NCBI RefSeq assembly: GCF_037477895.1
Contig: NZ_CP132744.1
Location: forward strand, 496,001-560,000
Source of the DNA: Mycetohabitans endofungorum
Lineage (GTDB): Bacteria; Pseudomonadota; Gammaproteobacteria; Burkholderiales; Burkholderiaceae
Length of the DNA stretch: 64,000 bases
Direction: 5' to 3'
In this document: positions 1 through 10,347 of the stretch, one piece after another
Position numbering within the stretch: the first letter of the stretch is position 1
Layout of the letters: the number at the start of each line of letters is the position of its first letter
The notes under the pieces: model-generated
The model's input: only the letters and a program-made list of their open reading frames with translations
What the model was told of the DNA's origin: nothing
Databases searched by the model: none
Translations under genes and position numbers: made by a program

Positions 1-603
1 CAGTATTATTTTCGTAACCAGCGCGTGACGTTCACGCCATCGCAACCGACGTCACAGGCCGCGCACTCGGACGTGATCATCGGTTCGTCGTTCAAGCTCG
101 GCGACGGCTTTGCGACCGAACAGGCGTTCCAGTACAACCAGAACAACAATCAGCTGGTGCGCACGAACCTCGGGTTTTCATGGAGCCCGGCCGAGCGTCG
201 CGTGCTGAACGCGGCGTACCGCTATACGCGCTCGAACACGACGCTATCCTACGAGCCGATCAACCAGTTGGTGATCTCCGCGCAGTGGCCGCTTGCGCGA
301 CGCCTGTACGGCGTGGGCCGGGTGAATTACGACCTCGTCCGGCACCGCCTGGTCGACGCGTTGGCGGGCTTCGAGTACGATGCGCAATGCTGGTCATTCG
401 GCATCGGGTTGCAGAAATACGCAAACGGCGTCAACAGTTCGAACCAGCCGTCCACCGGGACACGGATGCTCGCGCAACTGCAACTCAAGGGCTTTGCGAC
501 GATCGACAATGGACTGGGGCCGCAATTCCGAGCGAGCGTGCCGGGTTACCAGCCGGTGCCGCCGCTGCCTGCACCGCAGGCTCGGTTCACTCACTATCAA
601 TGA
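1..603 (+). CDS. lptD: LPS-assembly protein LptD, C-terminal part
   Basis: The window starts inside this gene; the last 200 residues are present in frame from base 1. LptD is the outer-membrane beta-barrel that, with LptE, inserts lipopolysaccharide into the outer leaflet. The visible part shows alternating polar and aromatic strands typical of the barrel end (for example [19 protein letters not shown], then [14 protein letters not shown]) and ends [16 protein letters not shown], as in the OstA/Imp C-terminus. The Cys in the CWSFGIG strand matches the C-terminal cysteine position used for the LptD disulfides. The gene is followed at 70 bp by surA, the chaperone that delivers LptD to the membrane, the standard Burkholderia order. 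The start lies outside the window. Confidence 0.9.
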   Translation, partial: QYYFRNQRVTFTPSQPTSQAAHSDVIIGSSFKLGDGFATEQAFQYNQNNNQLVRTNLGFSWSPAERRVLNAAYRYTRSNTTLSYEPINQLVISAQWPLARRLYGVGRVNYDLVRHRLVDALAGFEYDAQCWSFGIGLQKYANGVNSSNQPSTGTRMLAQLQLKGFATIDNGLGPQFRASVPGYQPVPPLPAPQARFTHYQ

Positions 604-673
604 GACAATGTCGGTGGGTGGCGGACGGTGTCCGGCCCGCGCCGGTTTTTACCTGAACGGAGTAATGGTGGGA

Positions 674-2032
674 ATGATGAAGACGATACGCTCGGCACTT
701 CTGCAGTGCGTGCTTGCGCTATCCGCGCTCGGCGCGCTGGCGCCGCTCAACGGTGCGCACGCGCAAGCGTTGCCGTCGCATCAGACCGGACAGGAGGTGG
801 ATCGCATTGTCGCGGTCGTGAACAATGACGTGATCACGCGCCGCGAGCTTGACTTGCGTATGGCGCTGATCACACGCCGCTTGCAGCAGCAGAACGCGCC
901 GTTGCCGTCGCCGGACCAGTTGCAGCTGCAGGTGCTGAATCAAATAGTTCTTGAGCGCATCCAGCTGCAGCGGGCCAAGGACGACGGCATCGTGATTGAC
1001 GATGCGACGCTGCAACGCACGCTGACCCGGCTCGCGCAGGCGAACAACATGTCGCTCGACATGTACCGCGCACGGTTGGAGGCCGAGGGCGTGCCCTGGT
1101 CGGTGTTTAGCGCCGATGCGCGCAACGAGTTGCTGCTCTCGAAGCTGCGCGAGAAGGAAGTGGACAGCCGGATCACCGTGTCGGATGCGGAAGTGGCCAA
1201 CTATATTGCCAGCCAGCGTGGGCCGACGCAGCGCGTGCATCAGGACCTGCGCTTTGAACATATCCTGATCAAGGCCGCGCTGAACGCGCCGCAGACTGAG
1301 ATCGAGGCCGCGCGGCAAAAGGCATCGGATTTGCTCAAGCGCGCCCTGGCGAACGAGGACTTCGCGCGGCTCGCGAAAGACAACTCACAGGCGCCCGATG
1401 CGTCCAACGGCGGCGACCTCGGATTCCGTTCGATGTCGGCGTTGCCCGAAGCGATGACGCAGGCGGCCTCGCAGCTGCGTCCGGGGCAGGTTAATCCAGA
1501 GGTGCTGCGCACGCCGGAAGGTTTCGAGATTGTGCGGCTCGTCGATCGCCGGGTGTCCAGCGGCACGGGCAGCGAAGCGCCGAAGCTCGTGCAAACGCAT
1601 GCGCGACACATCCTGATCCGGATCGGCGAAGGGCAGTCGGAGCCGGCGGCACGGCAAAAGCTGGTTGAACTGCGCGCACAGATCGAGGCAGGTGGCGACT
1701 TCGCGAATTTCGCCCGTACCTACTCGCAGGACGGTTCCGCATCGCAGGGAGGAGACCTGGGATGGATCAGCCCGGGCGAGACCGTGCCGGAATTCGAGCG
1801 GGCAATGAACAACCTGAAGGATGGCGAAATCAGCCAACCCATCCGGACCGAGTACGGTTATCACCTGGTCCAGGTGATCGGCCGCCGCGAAGCGCAAGGC
1901 TCTGTTGCGCAGCAGCAGGAGATCGCGCGGCAGGCGATTGGCCAGCGCAAAGCCGAGCAGGCCTACGCAGACTGGCTGCGGCAGCTGCGTGACAGCTCGT
2001 ATGTGCAGTACAAGTTGGACGGACCGGCCTGA
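674..2032 (+). CDS. surA: Periplasmic peptidyl-prolyl isomerase and chaperone SurA
   Basis: 452 residues. An N-terminal signal peptide ([20 protein letters not shown], ending near AHAQA) is followed by the SurA N-terminal chaperone domain ([19 protein letters not shown]) and two parvulin PPIC domains, recognised by the paired FEHILIK and [11 protein letters not shown] strands with [10 protein letters not shown] and [20 protein letters not shown] loops. SurA carries unfolded outer-membrane proteins such as LptD across the periplasm. Three in-frame starts exist (665, 674, 677). I chose 674 because GGAG at 659-662 and GGTGGGA at 667-673 lie upstream, while 665 would leave only 2 nt after GGAG. 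pdxA follows after 17 nt, so the genes are probably cotranscribed. Confidence 0.95.
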   Translation: MMKTIRSALLQCVLALSALGALAPLNGAHAQALPSHQTGQEVDRIVAVVNNDVITRRELDLRMALITRRLQQQNAPLPSPDQLQLQVLNQIVLERIQLQRAKDDGIVIDDATLQRTLTRLAQANNMSLDMYRARLEAEGVPWSVFSADARNELLLSKLREKEVDSRITVSDAEVANYIASQRGPTQRVHQDLRFEHILIKAALNAPQTEIEAARQKASDLLKRALANEDFARLAKDNSQAPDASNGGDLGFRSMSALPEAMTQAASQLRPGQVNPEVLRTPEGFEIVRLVDRRVSSGTGSEAPKLVQTHARHILIRIGEGQSEPAARQKLVELRAQIEAGGDFANFARTYSQDGSASQGGDLGWISPGETVPEFERAMNNLKDGEISQPIRTEYGYHLVQVIGRREAQGSVAQQQEIARQAIGQRKAEQAYADWLRQLRDSSYVQYKLDGPA

Positions 2033-2049
2033 GCCCCGCGGAGCGGAAC

Positions 2050-3057
2050 GTGACGACACCCGTTCGCATTGCGATCACCACCGGCGAGCCGGCCGGCGTC
2101 GGTCCGGAGTTGACCGCGCAAGCATTTGCGCGCGAGGTCGGGCGCTGGCGCGGGGACGCGCACTTCACGGTGCTCGGCGATCGCCGGCTGCTGGCCGAGC
2201 GCGCGAAGCAGGCGGGCGTGGATCCTGCCGTGTGGTCGACCGCGGCGGGCGCCGCTGTCGTGCTGCGCGATGTGCCGCTCGGCACGCCGAGTGTGGCCGG
2301 CGTGCTGGACGCGGCAAACGGCCGCTATGTGCTCGCGCTGTTGGATGCGGCGATTGACGGCGCACTGGACGGCACGTTCGATGCCATTGTCACCGCGCCG
2401 CTGCAAAAAAGCACGATCAACGATGCCGGCGTGCCGTTCACCGGCCATACCGAATACCTGGCCGAGCGTACCGGTACGCCACGCGTCGTGATGATGCTGT
2501 CCGGCACCGGCGAGCAGCCGCTGCGCGTAGCCCTTGCCACCACGCATCTGGCACTTCGCGACGTGCCCGATGCGTTGAGCATCGACGGGCTGGTCGACAC
2601 GTTGGCAATTGTCGATCGTGACTTGCGCGCGCGTTTCGGCATCGCGTCGCCGCGTATCCTTGTCGCGGGCCTCAACCCGCATGCGGGCGAGAACGGCTAT
2701 TTGGGCCGCGAGGAAATTGACGTGATCGCACCGGCATTGCAGCGCGCGCGTGCATCGGGCATCGATGCACGCGGGCCGTATCCGGCCGATACGCTGTTCC
2801 AGCCGCGCTACCTGCGCGATGCCGATTGCGTGTTGGCGATGTACCACGACCAGGGCTTGCCGGTGCTCAAGTTCGCCACGTTCGGTGAGGGCATCAACGT
2901 CACGCTGGGATTGCCGATCGTGCGCACCTCCGTCGATCATGGCACGGCGCTCGACCTGGCGGGCACCGGCCGCGCCGATTGCGGCAGTTTGATTGCGGCG
3001 ATCGATACCGCTGTGTCGATGGCTCGCCATCGACGGCACGCGGCGGCAGGCCGTTAA
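2050..3057 (+). CDS. pdxA: 4-hydroxythreonine-4-phosphate dehydrogenase PdxA
   Basis: 335 residues, the normal PdxA length. The enzyme oxidises 4-phosphohydroxy-L-threonine with NAD in the DXP-dependent route to pyridoxal 5'-phosphate. Diagnostic segments are the N-terminal [26 protein letters not shown] with a metal-binding His, [26 protein letters not shown] and the catalytic [12 protein letters not shown], followed by [21 protein letters not shown]. The start is GTG at 2050; no ATG fits the conserved N-terminus. It sits between surA and ksgA, as in many proteobacteria. Confidence 0.96.
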   Translation: MTTPVRIAITTGEPAGVGPELTAQAFAREVGRWRGDAHFTVLGDRRLLAERAKQAGVDPAVWSTAAGAAVVLRDVPLGTPSVAGVLDAANGRYVLALLDAAIDGALDGTFDAIVTAPLQKSTINDAGVPFTGHTEYLAERTGTPRVVMMLSGTGEQPLRVALATTHLALRDVPDALSIDGLVDTLAIVDRDLRARFGIASPRILVAGLNPHAGENGYLGREEIDVIAPALQRARASGIDARGPYPADTLFQPRYLRDADCVLAMYHDQGLPVLKFATFGEGINVTLGLPIVRTSVDHGTALDLAGTGRADCGSLIAAIDTAVSMARHRRHAAAGR

Positions 3058-3143
3058 CGGCCGCGTATGACCCGCTGAACGCGGCGGCGTGCCGGGCATC
3101 GCGCTGGCCGCCGCCATGCATCTGATTCGAAACGAGCTGCTTC

Positions 3144-4004
3144 ATGAGTCATCGTCAGCACCAAGGCCACTTTGCGCGCAAGCGCTTTGGCCAGAATTTC
3201 CTTGTCGACACGGGCGTGATCGACGCAATCGTGGAGGCGATCCGCCCGCAACCCGCGGACCGACTCGTGGAGATCGGCCCGGGCCTGGGCGCGTTGACCG
3301 CGCCGCTACTCGAGCGCGTGCAAACATTGCATGCGCTCGAGCTTGACCGTGACCTAATCGCGCGGCTGCAGCAGCGTTTTGGCAGCCGGCTCGTGTTGCA
3401 TGCAGGCGACGCGCTGGCGTTCGACTTCGCTTCACTGGCTGATTCGGCGCATATCGGCGCGTCGCTCCGGGTGGTTGGGAATCTGCCGTATAACATCTCG
3501 AGTCCGCTGTTGTTCCACCTCGCGTCGTTTGCCGATGACGTGATTGACCAGCACTTCATGCTGCAGAACGAAGTGGTTGAGCGAATGATCGCCGAGCCGG
3601 GGAGTAAGGACTACAGCCGCCTGACCGTGATGCTGCAGTATCGATATGCGATCGACAAACTGATCGAGGTGCCGCCTGAGTCGTTCGAGCCGGCGCCGAA
3701 GGTGACCTCGGCGGTGGTGCGGATGATTCCGCGCGCCGCCGGCGACGTGCCGCCGGTCGATATCACTCGTCTTGGCGAAGTCGTGACGGCCGCGTTTTCG
3801 CAGCGCCGCAAAATGTTGCGCAATACGCTGGCGGCCTATCGGAGTCGAGTCGATTTTGACGCGCTCGGCTTTGATCTTGCGCGTCGTGCCGAGGATGTGC
3901 CGGTGCTTGAATACGTCGCGCTGGCGCAGCAGGTTGACGCCGGTGCAGGCTCGATGGGTAGCGTAGGCGCGGGTGGTGCGTTGGATCCTGAATCGACGCG
4001 TTAA
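3144..4004 (+). CDS. rsmA: 16S rRNA dimethyladenosine transferase KsgA/RsmA
   Basis: 286 residues. It dimethylates two adjacent adenines (A1518 and A1519, E. coli numbering) near the 3' end of 16S rRNA in late small-subunit assembly. The N-terminus [19 protein letters not shown], the SAM-binding [15 protein letters not shown], and the target-base motif [14 protein letters not shown] are all present, and the C-terminal helical domain has [12 protein letters not shown]. The last 20 residues are Gly/Ala-rich and extend slightly beyond the usual end. Loss of the enzyme gives kasugamycin resistance. The gene is 86 bp after pdxA. Confidence 0.96.
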   Translation: MSHRQHQGHFARKRFGQNFLVDTGVIDAIVEAIRPQPADRLVEIGPGLGALTAPLLERVQTLHALELDRDLIARLQQRFGSRLVLHAGDALAFDFASLADSAHIGASLRVVGNLPYNISSPLLFHLASFADDVIDQHFMLQNEVVERMIAEPGSKDYSRLTVMLQYRYAIDKLIEVPPESFEPAPKVTSAVVRMIPRAAGDVPPVDITRLGEVVTAAFSQRRKMLRNTLAAYRSRVDFDALGFDLARRAEDVPVLEYVALAQQVDAGAGSMGSVGAGGALDPESTR

Positions 4005-4223
4005 CACGTCTGCCTGCCCGCTTCGTGCGGCGTGCCGTGACGTTCCCATTTCAATCAAACATGGGTCGTGCTGATTAACGAGTAGGGTTAGAAAATGCCG
4101 GGCCTCTCGGAGGTCGAGTGCTGCAAACTTACGCTGACATTCAGCACGCAGAGGCTCGCGGCCGGCGTCAGAGTGGGAATGATGCAGCAGCGCATTGCCT
4201 TGTCTGGGATTTGGACTTACACT

Positions 4224-4247
4224 GTTAGCTAATATTTATTAGCTAAC
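4224..4247. promoter_or_regulatory. Perfect palindrome upstream of the Phd/PIN pair, probable operator
   Basis: Two 10-bp arms, GTTAGCTAAT and ATTAGCTAAC, are exact reverse complements separated by ATTT. The site lies 18 bp before the antitoxin ATG. A possible -35 TTGGAC is at 4211-4216, which would place a weak -10 (TATTTA) inside the palindrome. Phd antitoxins autorepress by binding such repeats, so an autoregulatory operator is likely. The SD-like GGGAGG is at 4254-4259. Confidence 0.7.
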
Positions 4248-4265
4248 TTGGGTGGGAGGGCCGAT

Positions 4266-4535
4266 ATGTTGACTGTGAACATGCACGACGCTAAATCGCG
4301 GCTGTCGAGTTTGGTTGAACAACTTGAAGTGGGGCAAGAAAGCGAGGTGATCATTGCCCGGCATGGCACGCCCGTCGCACGGTTGGTGCCCTTTACCGCC
4401 CCCAAACGGATTGGCGCGGCACGGCATTTACTCGCCGGATTGGGCGTGCCGACTACCGTTGAGGCATTTAACGCGAACGACGATGTCATCGCAGCTGACT
4501 TTGAGGCGAGTGCAGGGCAAGGTCTTTTGCCGTGA
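4266..4535 (+). CDS. Phd/YefM-type antitoxin
   Basis: 89 residues from ATG 4266, preceded by the purine-rich GGTGGGAGGG. The N-terminal half MLTVNMHDAKSRLSSLVEQL and the following EVIIARHGTPVARLVPF are the classic Phd/YefM DNA-binding fold, in which the pattern NMHDAKSRLS is diagnostic. The C-terminal tail (DVIAADFEASAGQGLLP) is the flexible part that neutralises the toxin. A TTG start at 4248 would add six residues but would overlap the palindrome end. Its stop overlaps the toxin start by 4 bp (GTGA), implying translational coupling. Confidence 0.85.
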   Translation: MLTVNMHDAKSRLSSLVEQLEVGQESEVIIARHGTPVARLVPFTAPKRIGAARHLLAGLGVPTTVEAFNANDDVIAADFEASAGQGLLP

Positions 4536-4921
4536 AAGTGCTACTTGACACGCATATTGCGCTGTGGGCGGCAGAAGGTGCACCGCAGCTGTCTGCCCAA
4601 ACCATCGAAATCATCGAGAATCCGGCCAATACGCTGCTGGTCAGTGCGGCGGCCATTTGGGAAATTGCAATCAAACACGCGAAGGGCAATCTGCGCATTC
4701 ATCCGCGTGAAGCGCGCTTGGCGTTCCGTCTAGCGGGCTTCGCGCAGCTACCGATTATCAATGACCATGCAGAGATGGTCGCATTACTACCAACGCATGA
4801 AGATCACGCCGATCCGTTTGATCGCCTTATGGTAGCGCAAGCCCTCCACGAGGGGATCGCGCTGTTAAGCGCTGACCCGAAAATGTGGCGCTATCACCCG
4901 ACGCTCATGCTGCAAGCCTAA
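4532..4921 (+). CDS. PIN-domain ribonuclease toxin (VapC-like)
   Basis: 129 residues, GTG start overlapping the antitoxin stop. PIN nucleases cleave RNA with a cluster of acidic residues holding Mg2+. The first catalytic Asp is in MKVLLDTHIALWAA, the conserved Glu in SAAAIWEIAIKHAKG, and the later Asp pair in HEDHADPFDRLMVAQA and LLSADPKMWRY. This is the family whose partner is a Phd antitoxin, consistent with the gene directly upstream. All expected acidic residues are present, so the toxin appears functional, unlike the broken PIN gene at 12.8 kb. Confidence 0.88.
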   Translation: MKVLLDTHIALWAAEGAPQLSAQTIEIIENPANTLLVSAAAIWEIAIKHAKGNLRIHPREARLAFRLAGFAQLPIINDHAEMVALLPTHEDHADPFDRLMVAQALHEGIALLSADPKMWRYHPTLMLQA

Positions 4922-5133
4922 CGATAGCCAGAATGGGGGTGATTCGCATACATCGTTGTGGGTAAAGCTCAGGAGTTTAGGTTGGGGAGCATCAACGCTA
5001 CGCGAGGCCGACGACGGCCACGAGCGTCCACTCGGCCACATGGGTGGTGCCGGTTGGGCCCGCCAGTGCCAGCACACGATGGCGAAGGCATCAAACGGCT
5101 TGCGGACTAACGCGGCGGTAACAGCCACCTGGA

Positions 5134-5523
5134 TTAAGGACGTTTTTTCTCGATGAACTCGATCTTGTAGCCGTCCGGATCCTCGACGAAGGCGATCACC
5201 GTGGTGCCATGCTTCATCGGGCCGGCCTCGCGCGTGACCTTGCCGCCCTTCGCGCGCACCGCGTCGCACGCGTCACGGGCGTTGTCCACGGCAATCGCCA
5301 GATGGCCAAAGCCAGTGCCCGGCTCATAGACCGAGGTGTCCCAATTATGGGTCAATTCGATCACCGTATGGTCGTCCTCGTTACCGTAGCCGACGAACGC
5401 AAGCGTAAAGCGGCCTTCCGGATAGTCACGCTTGCGTAGCAATTGCATGCCTAGCACGTTCGTGTAGAAGTCCAGCGATCGCTCCAGGTTGCCGACTCGA
5501 AGCATTGTATGAAGAAGTCGCAT
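5134..5523 (-). CDS. gloA: Lactoylglutathione lyase (glyoxalase I)
   Basis: 129 residues. It converts the methylglyoxal-glutathione hemithioacetal to S-lactoylglutathione. The start [20 protein letters not shown] carries the first metal His; later ligands are in [22 protein letters not shown] and KIEFIEKK, and the loop [20 protein letters not shown] is characteristic of the bacterial Ni/Zn form. AAGGA precedes the ATG at 5523. A longer reading to 5574 lacks family similarity. It is the last gene of the long minus-strand run that starts at miaB. Confidence 0.95.
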   Translation of the reverse strand: MRLLHTMLRVGNLERSLDFYTNVLGMQLLRKRDYPEGRFTLAFVGYGNEDDHTVIELTHNWDTSVYEPGTGFGHLAIAVDNARDACDAVRAKGGKVTREAGPMKHGTTVIAFVEDPDGYKIEFIEKKRP

Positions 5524-5661
5524 GGTGGGATCCTTGAAATGTCGATGGCGTTGTGGGGAACGCGATAACAGCACCGTACGGCAGGCACGGCGCGATACGG
5601 CGAGGATTTTAACCCGCGCAGCACGGCTTTGCGCGATGCGACCAAACGGCGCCGGTGAGCG

Positions 5662-6744
5662 TCACAGCGTGGGCAGCAGCTCGGGCGGATGGTTCTTCAA
5701 CAAGCTGCGCGCCTCGCGAAATTCCGGGAAGATCGACGCGACTGTATTCCAGAAACGCGAGCTATGGTTCATTTCACGCAAATGCGCGAGTTCGTGCGCG
5801 ACGACATAGTCGACGATCGACAGCGGAAAATGGATCAAGCGCCAGTTTAGCCGGATCTTGCCGTCGCTCGAGCAGCTCCCCCAGCGGGTTGCCGCCGATG
5901 ACAGCGCGTACGCGCTATGTCGCACACCGAGGCGTTGTGCATAGAGGTCGAGCCGCTCGCCGAACAGGCGTCGGGCTTCCTGCTGCAGCCAGCCCTGTAC
6001 ACGATCCTTGATCTGCTGCGCGTGCGCATCCGGCGGCAAGCCCAGCTCGAGCATGGCCCGTTCGGGGTCATGCCGCAACGTGCCGCTTGACGACGTGATA
6101 GCGACGGTCAACGGCTTGCCTAGATAGGGCAAGGTCGCGCCATCGGTCCAGACGATCCGCGGCAGTGCGCGTTGTTCCGTGCGTGTTTGCCACTCGGCCA
6201 GCTTGGCGAAGATCCAACGCTGCTTGTCGGCGAGCGCCGCTTCGATATCAGCCAGCGTGGTCCAACGTGGTGCAGTGACGGCCAGTCCGTTGCCGTCGAT
6301 TGAGAATCCGATAGTGCGTCGCGCGGAACGCTTGAGCCGATAATCGAGCCGGTGCGAGCCAAGGTACACGCAGCGCAGCCGGTTGCCGTCCGGCAGCTGA
6401 GTCTCGTTGCGCGGCGTGGCACCCGTCGGCAGTAATGGCGCTGGCGTCGCGTTTGCCGGGCCGGGGGACGGATGCAACGATGGCAACAGTGCGGCAAGCG
6501 GCTCCACCGGCGTTTGCGCCTGCAACGGTGGCAACGAGGGCAACGGCGCCGACGGTGGTTGCATCGATTCGGCACCGGGCCGGGGTGAGCAGGCGCCGCC
6601 GGTGGGTGCCGCCGCGCAGGTGGGCTCTGGCCCGGCCGGGACTTCGACGGATAGGCCCGGCAACGCGTTGCTGCTGTCGAACAGCGGCAGGTCGAGTTGA
6701 CGCGAATCGAGCGCCGCGCGGCGCGGCAGGGGCGCGTGAGCCAT
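5662..6744 (-). CDS. YgjP/SprT-like zinc metallopeptidase family protein (DUF45)
   Basis: 360 residues. The C-terminal 230 residues are the DUF45 (YgjP-like) domain: RRTIGFSIDGNGLAVTAPRW, SSAATRWGSCSSDGKIRLNW and the zinc-binding YVVAHELAHLREMNHSSRFW, with HELAH plus a third His downstream. The N-terminal 120 residues are a low-complexity Pro/Ala-rich extension (for example PLPSLPPLQAQTP) not seen in short family members; its role is unknown and it may be a linker. The substrate of the family is not established. The gene follows plsC in the conserved Burkholderia order. Confidence 0.85.
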   Translation of the reverse strand: MAHAPLPRRAALDSRQLDLPLFDSSNALPGLSVEVPAGPEPTCAAAPTGGACSPRPGAESMQPPSAPLPSLPPLQAQTPVEPLAALLPSLHPSPGPANATPAPLLPTGATPRNETQLPDGNRLRCVYLGSHRLDYRLKRSARRTIGFSIDGNGLAVTAPRWTTLADIEAALADKQRWIFAKLAEWQTRTEQRALPRIVWTDGATLPYLGKPLTVAITSSSGTLRHDPERAMLELGLPPDAHAQQIKDRVQGWLQQEARRLFGERLDLYAQRLGVRHSAYALSSAATRWGSCSSDGKIRLNWRLIHFPLSIVDYVVAHELAHLREMNHSSRFWNTVASIFPEFREARSLLKNHPPELLPTL

Positions 6745-6803
6745 AGCTATCGGTTCGACGGGGTGTCGCTGCGCGGGTCGCTGGCTATCGTATCGGAGCG
6801 CGC

Positions 6804-7598
6804 TCAGACCGCGTCGGACGACGACGCGCGTTTGACATACACCGGCGTTTCGTCCTGCGCAGGATACGCGTGCGGATCGATGCGACGCATCTCGGTTTCA
6901 ATCCATTCCTCGACGCGCGCCATGACTTCGTCAGCGTTCAGGTTACGGGTGTCGATGGGCTTGCCGATCGACACTGTGACTATACCCGGAAATTTCAGGA
7001 AGGAGTTGCGCGGCCACACGTGTCCGGCGTTGTGCGCGATCGGCACCACGGGTACCCCGGCAGCGACCGCGAAGCGCGTGCCGCCAGTCTTATATTTGCC
7101 ACGCTTGCCCACTGGCACCCGTGTGCCTTCCGGGAACATGATGACCCATGAGCCCTCGGCCATCCGTTCCTTGCCCTGCCGAATCACCGACTTGAACGCG
7201 CTGTGTCCCTTGTTGCGATCGATGTGCACCATCTTCAGCATTCCGAGGGCCCAACCAAAAAATGGCACGTACAGCAGCTCGCGCTTAAAGACATAGCACA
7301 ATGGACGCGGCATGATTGCCGGGAAGGCCAGCGTTTCCCACGCGGACTGGTGCTTGGACAGCAGCACGGCCGGGCCGTCGGGCAGGTTGTCCAGGCCTTC
7401 GATGTGCCAACTCGCGCCGACCAGGTGCCGCAGCGTCCACAGCGTCGAGCGGCACCAGCCGACGGCCATCCGATAGCGCCGGTGTGCGTTCAGAAACGGG
7501 AAAACAATGAAGCAGGCGCATGCATACGGGATCGTATAGACGATCAAGTAAACGAAGAACAGCGTCGAGCGAATCACGTGCATGATGGTTTGGTACAA
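6804..7598 (-). CDS. plsC: 1-acyl-sn-glycerol-3-phosphate acyltransferase
   Basis: 264 residues. It acylates lysophosphatidic acid to phosphatidic acid at the inner membrane. An N-terminal membrane segment (STLFFVYLIVYTIPYACACF) precedes the acyltransferase motifs: LLSKHQSAWETL (HX4D-type, here HX4E), RELLYVPFFGWALGMLKMVHI, and FPEGTRVPVGKRGKYKTGG. The His-X4-Glu replaces the commoner Asp, a variant known in the family. Only 27 bp separates its start from the gmhB stop, so the two are probably in one operon. An internal ATG at residue 6 (MHVIRST) is an alternative start. Confidence 0.93.
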   Translation of the reverse strand: MYQTIMHVIRSTLFFVYLIVYTIPYACACFIVFPFLNAHRRYRMAVGWCRSTLWTLRHLVGASWHIEGLDNLPDGPAVLLSKHQSAWETLAFPAIMPRPLCYVFKRELLYVPFFGWALGMLKMVHIDRNKGHSAFKSVIRQGKERMAEGSWVIMFPEGTRVPVGKRGKYKTGGTRFAVAAGVPVVPIAHNAGHVWPRNSFLKFPGIVTVSIGKPIDTRNLNADEVMARVEEWIETEMRRIDPHAYPAQDETPVYVKRASSSDAV

Positions 7599-7625
7599 GG
7601 CTTTGGGCGGTGCGGGCGCGTCAGC

Positions 7626-8177
7626 TCAGTCGGCCTCGGCGGCAAGGAAGTCGAGCGCAAACGCATGCAAGTCCGAATAGACTGTCGTGCCCGCCGGCAA
7701 ATGGCCCGCGTCCAGCGTTTTCTGGCCCTTGCCGGTCAGCACCAGGTGACAGCTGAATCCCAGCGCTGCACCGGCTTGTAGGTCGCGCAGCGAATCGCCG
7801 ACCACCGGCGTGCTGGCGGCATCGATCTCGAAGCGCCGGATGATCTGCGCGAGCAGGCCGGGTTTCGGTTTGCGGCAATCGCAATGGTCGGCGGGCGTAT
7901 GCGGACAGAAGAAGATGGCATCGACCCGCCCGCCCAGCGCCGTCAGCTTGCGGTGCATCTTCTCGTGTATCTCGTTGAGCGTGGCCATGTCGAACAGGCC
8001 GCGACCGATGCCCGACTGGTTGCTCGCGATTACGACGCGGTAGCCCGCCTGGTTCAGCCGCGCGATCGCCTCGAGGCTGCCTGGGATCGGGATCCACTCG
8101 TCGGGCGACTTGATGAACGCGTCGGAGTCCTGGTTGACGACGCCGTCACGATCGAGGATCACGAGTTTCTTTTGCAT
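7626..8177 (-). CDS. gmhB: D-glycero-D-manno-heptose 1,7-bisphosphate 7-phosphatase
   Basis: 183 residues from ATG 8177 (a TTG two codons earlier is less likely). A HAD-superfamily phosphatase that makes heptose 1-phosphate for ADP-heptose, the sugar of the LPS inner core. Motif I is VILDRDGVVNQDS, motif II VVIASNQSGIGRG, the zinc loop CPHTPADHCDCRKPKPG distinguishes GmhB, and motif IV is VVGDSLRDLQAG. It works in the same pathway as waaF at 55.7-56.7 kb. Confidence 0.95.
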   Translation of the reverse strand: MQKKLVILDRDGVVNQDSDAFIKSPDEWIPIPGSLEAIARLNQAGYRVVIASNQSGIGRGLFDMATLNEIHEKMHRKLTALGGRVDAIFFCPHTPADHCDCRKPKPGLLAQIIRRFEIDAASTPVVGDSLRDLQAGAALGFSCHLVLTGKGQKTLDAGHLPAGTTVYSDLHAFALDFLAAEAD

Positions 8178-8220
8178 CGTCAATTCACGCTGTTTGCCGG
8201 GAAAGAGAATCGGCCGTCAC

Positions 8221-10323
8221 TCATGCTGCGAGCTTCGAGATATCGGCCACGCAATTCATCTGCTCGTGCAGCCGCGCCAACAAGCCCAGCCGGTTCGCTC
8301 GCAATGCAGCATCGTCGGCGTTGACCATGACGTCGTTGAAGAATGTATCGACCGCGTCGCGCAACGAGGCGAGCGCTGACAGCGCGCCTGTGTAGTCGCG
8401 TGAGTTAAGCCGACCCTGCACGGTCGGCGTGACGTTGTGCAACTGCTCAAACAGCGCGTGTTCCGCCGGTTCCACCAACAGCTTTGTCTCGACGTGCTGG
8501 GCCGCGCCGTCGGATTTCTTCAGGATGTTTGTGATCCGCTTGTTGGCCGCTGCCAGCGATGCTGCCTCGGGCAACGCGGCAAATTCACGTACCGCATCGA
8601 GTCGGCCGGTGATGTCGTCAATGCGGGTCGGATTCTGGCTCAGTACCGCGTCCACCTCGTTCGCGTCGTAGCCGCGCTCGCGCAACAAACCGCGTAGCCG
8701 GTCGATGAAGAAGCCGTACAACGCGCTGGTGGGGTCGGCTACCTGCGGCTGGGACGCAAATTGCGCGTACGCATGCCGCAACAAGTCCATCAGATCCAGC
8801 GGCAGCCGCTTTTCGAGCACGATGCGCAGCACGCCGAGCGCGTGTCGGCGCAGCGCGAACGGGTCCTTCTCGCCGGTCGGCTGCAGGCCGATGCCCCAGA
8901 TGCCCACCAGCGTCTCGAGCTTATCGGCGAGCGAGACCGCGGTGCTAATCGCGGTGGACGGTAGCTCGTCGCCAGCAAAGCGCGGTCGGTAGTGCTCCGA
9001 GCATGCCAGCGCGACATCGTCGGGTTCGCCGTCGTGGCGCGCGTAGTAGGCGCCCATCGTGCCTTGCAATTCTGGGAACTCGCCTACCATGTCGGTGAGC
9101 AGGTCCGCCTTAGCCAGCCGCGCGGCGCGCGCTGCCCGCTGCGCATCGACGCCGACGCCGGGCGCGATCACCGCCGCCAGCGCCTCGAGTCGCTCGACGC
9201 GCTGCAATTGGGAGCCCAGCTTGTTGTGGTACACGACATTGGCCAGCAGCGGCACGCGTTGCTCGAGCGTCTTTTTCTGGTCCTGCTCGAAGAAGAACTT
9301 CGCGTCGGCCAGCCGTGGACGCACGACGCGCTCGTTGCCCAGCACGATTTGCTGCGGCGTGTGGGTCTGCACATTCGACACGATCAGGAAGCGTGACCGC
9401 AACTTGCCGTTGGCGTCGGTCAGCGCGAAATACTTCTGGTTCGTCTGCATCGTTAGGATCAAGCATTCCTGCGGCACCTGCAGGAATGCGTCATCGAAAC
9501 GGCATTCGTAGACGATCGGCCATTCGACCAGCGCATTGACTTCGTCGAGCAGCGCCTCGGGCATCAGTACGTGGTCCGCGCCTGCATGCTCGAGCAATTG
9601 CGCGCGGATTGCCTCCTTGCGGGCCCGCATGCTGGCGATGACCTTGCCGCGCTGCTCAAGCGTGCGCGCATAGTCGTCTGCATGCAAGATCGCGACGCGA
9701 CCCTCGGACAGAAACCGGTGGCCGAGCGTGACCGCGTCCGCATCCAATCCGAGCGCCGTGACTGGCACGATACGGTTCGCGTGCAGCGCAAGAAGCCGGT
9801 GCGCCGGGCGCACGAACTGCACGCTCGTGCCGTCCGGCCGCTGATACGTCATGACCTTCGGGATCGGCAGTTTGGCGAGGGTTTCGTCTAGTGCGGCCTG
9901 CAGACCATCTTCCAATGTCACGCCCGGTGCGGCGTAATTCAGGAAGAACGCCTCGGTCTTGCCGTCCATCGCGCGCTCCAGTTGCGTGAGCGGCATGTCC
10001 GGAAAGCCCAGCGCGGCGAGCTTTTTGGCTAGCGGCGCGCTGGGCTGCCCGTTGGCGTTGAGTGCCACGGAAACGGGAAGTACTTTTTCGCGCACCTGGC
10101 GCTGCGGCGCCACGGCGCGCACGTTGCGGATCGCGACCGCCAGCCGACGCGGCGTGCCGAACGGCTCGAATGAAGGCGAGCCGCCGTCAGCGACGTCGAT
10201 CAGGTCGCGCGCGGCGAGTCGTTCGACCAAACCGTTAGCAAAGGCATTGGACAAGCGGGCGAGCGCCTTCGGCGGTAGCTCTTCGGTCAGCAGTTCGACG
10301 AGCAGGGTGGATGGTTGACTCAT
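8221..10323 (-). CDS. glyS: Glycyl-tRNA synthetase, beta subunit
   Basis: 700 residues, full length. Together with GlyQ it forms the alpha2beta2 bacterial glycyl-tRNA synthetase; the beta subunit binds the tRNA. Typical segments are the N-terminal [56 protein letters not shown] and [17 protein letters not shown], with an anticodon-binding C-terminus ([19 protein letters not shown]). It begins 24 bp after the glyQ stop, the usual order. Confidence 0.97.
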   Translation of the reverse strand: MSQPSTLLVELLTEELPPKALARLSNAFANGLVERLAARDLIDVADGGSPSFEPFGTPRRLAVAIRNVRAVAPQRQVREKVLPVSVALNANGQPSAPLAKKLAALGFPDMPLTQLERAMDGKTEAFFLNYAAPGVTLEDGLQAALDETLAKLPIPKVMTYQRPDGTSVQFVRPAHRLLALHANRIVPVTALGLDADAVTLGHRFLSEGRVAILHADDYARTLEQRGKVIASMRARKEAIRAQLLEHAGADHVLMPEALLDEVNALVEWPIVYECRFDDAFLQVPQECLILTMQTNQKYFALTDANGKLRSRFLIVSNVQTHTPQQIVLGNERVVRPRLADAKFFFEQDQKKTLEQRVPLLANVVYHNKLGSQLQRVERLEALAAVIAPGVGVDAQRAARAARLAKADLLTDMVGEFPELQGTMGAYYARHDGEPDDVALACSEHYRPRFAGDELPSTAISTAVSLADKLETLVGIWGIGLQPTGEKDPFALRRHALGVLRIVLEKRLPLDLMDLLRHAYAQFASQPQVADPTSALYGFFIDRLRGLLRERGYDANEVDAVLSQNPTRIDDITGRLDAVREFAALPEAASLAAANKRITNILKKSDGAAQHVETKLLVEPAEHALFEQLHNVTPTVQGRLNSRDYTGALSALASLRDAVDTFFNDVMVNADDAALRANRLGLLARLHEQMNCVADISKLAA

Positions 10324-10347
10324 TGGGATGGCTTCTCTTCTGTCGTC

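Noticed and set aside
1963..3117. Minus-strand open frame of 384 codons opposite pdxA
   Set aside because: Antisense to pdxA, His/Arg-rich with no family resemblance.
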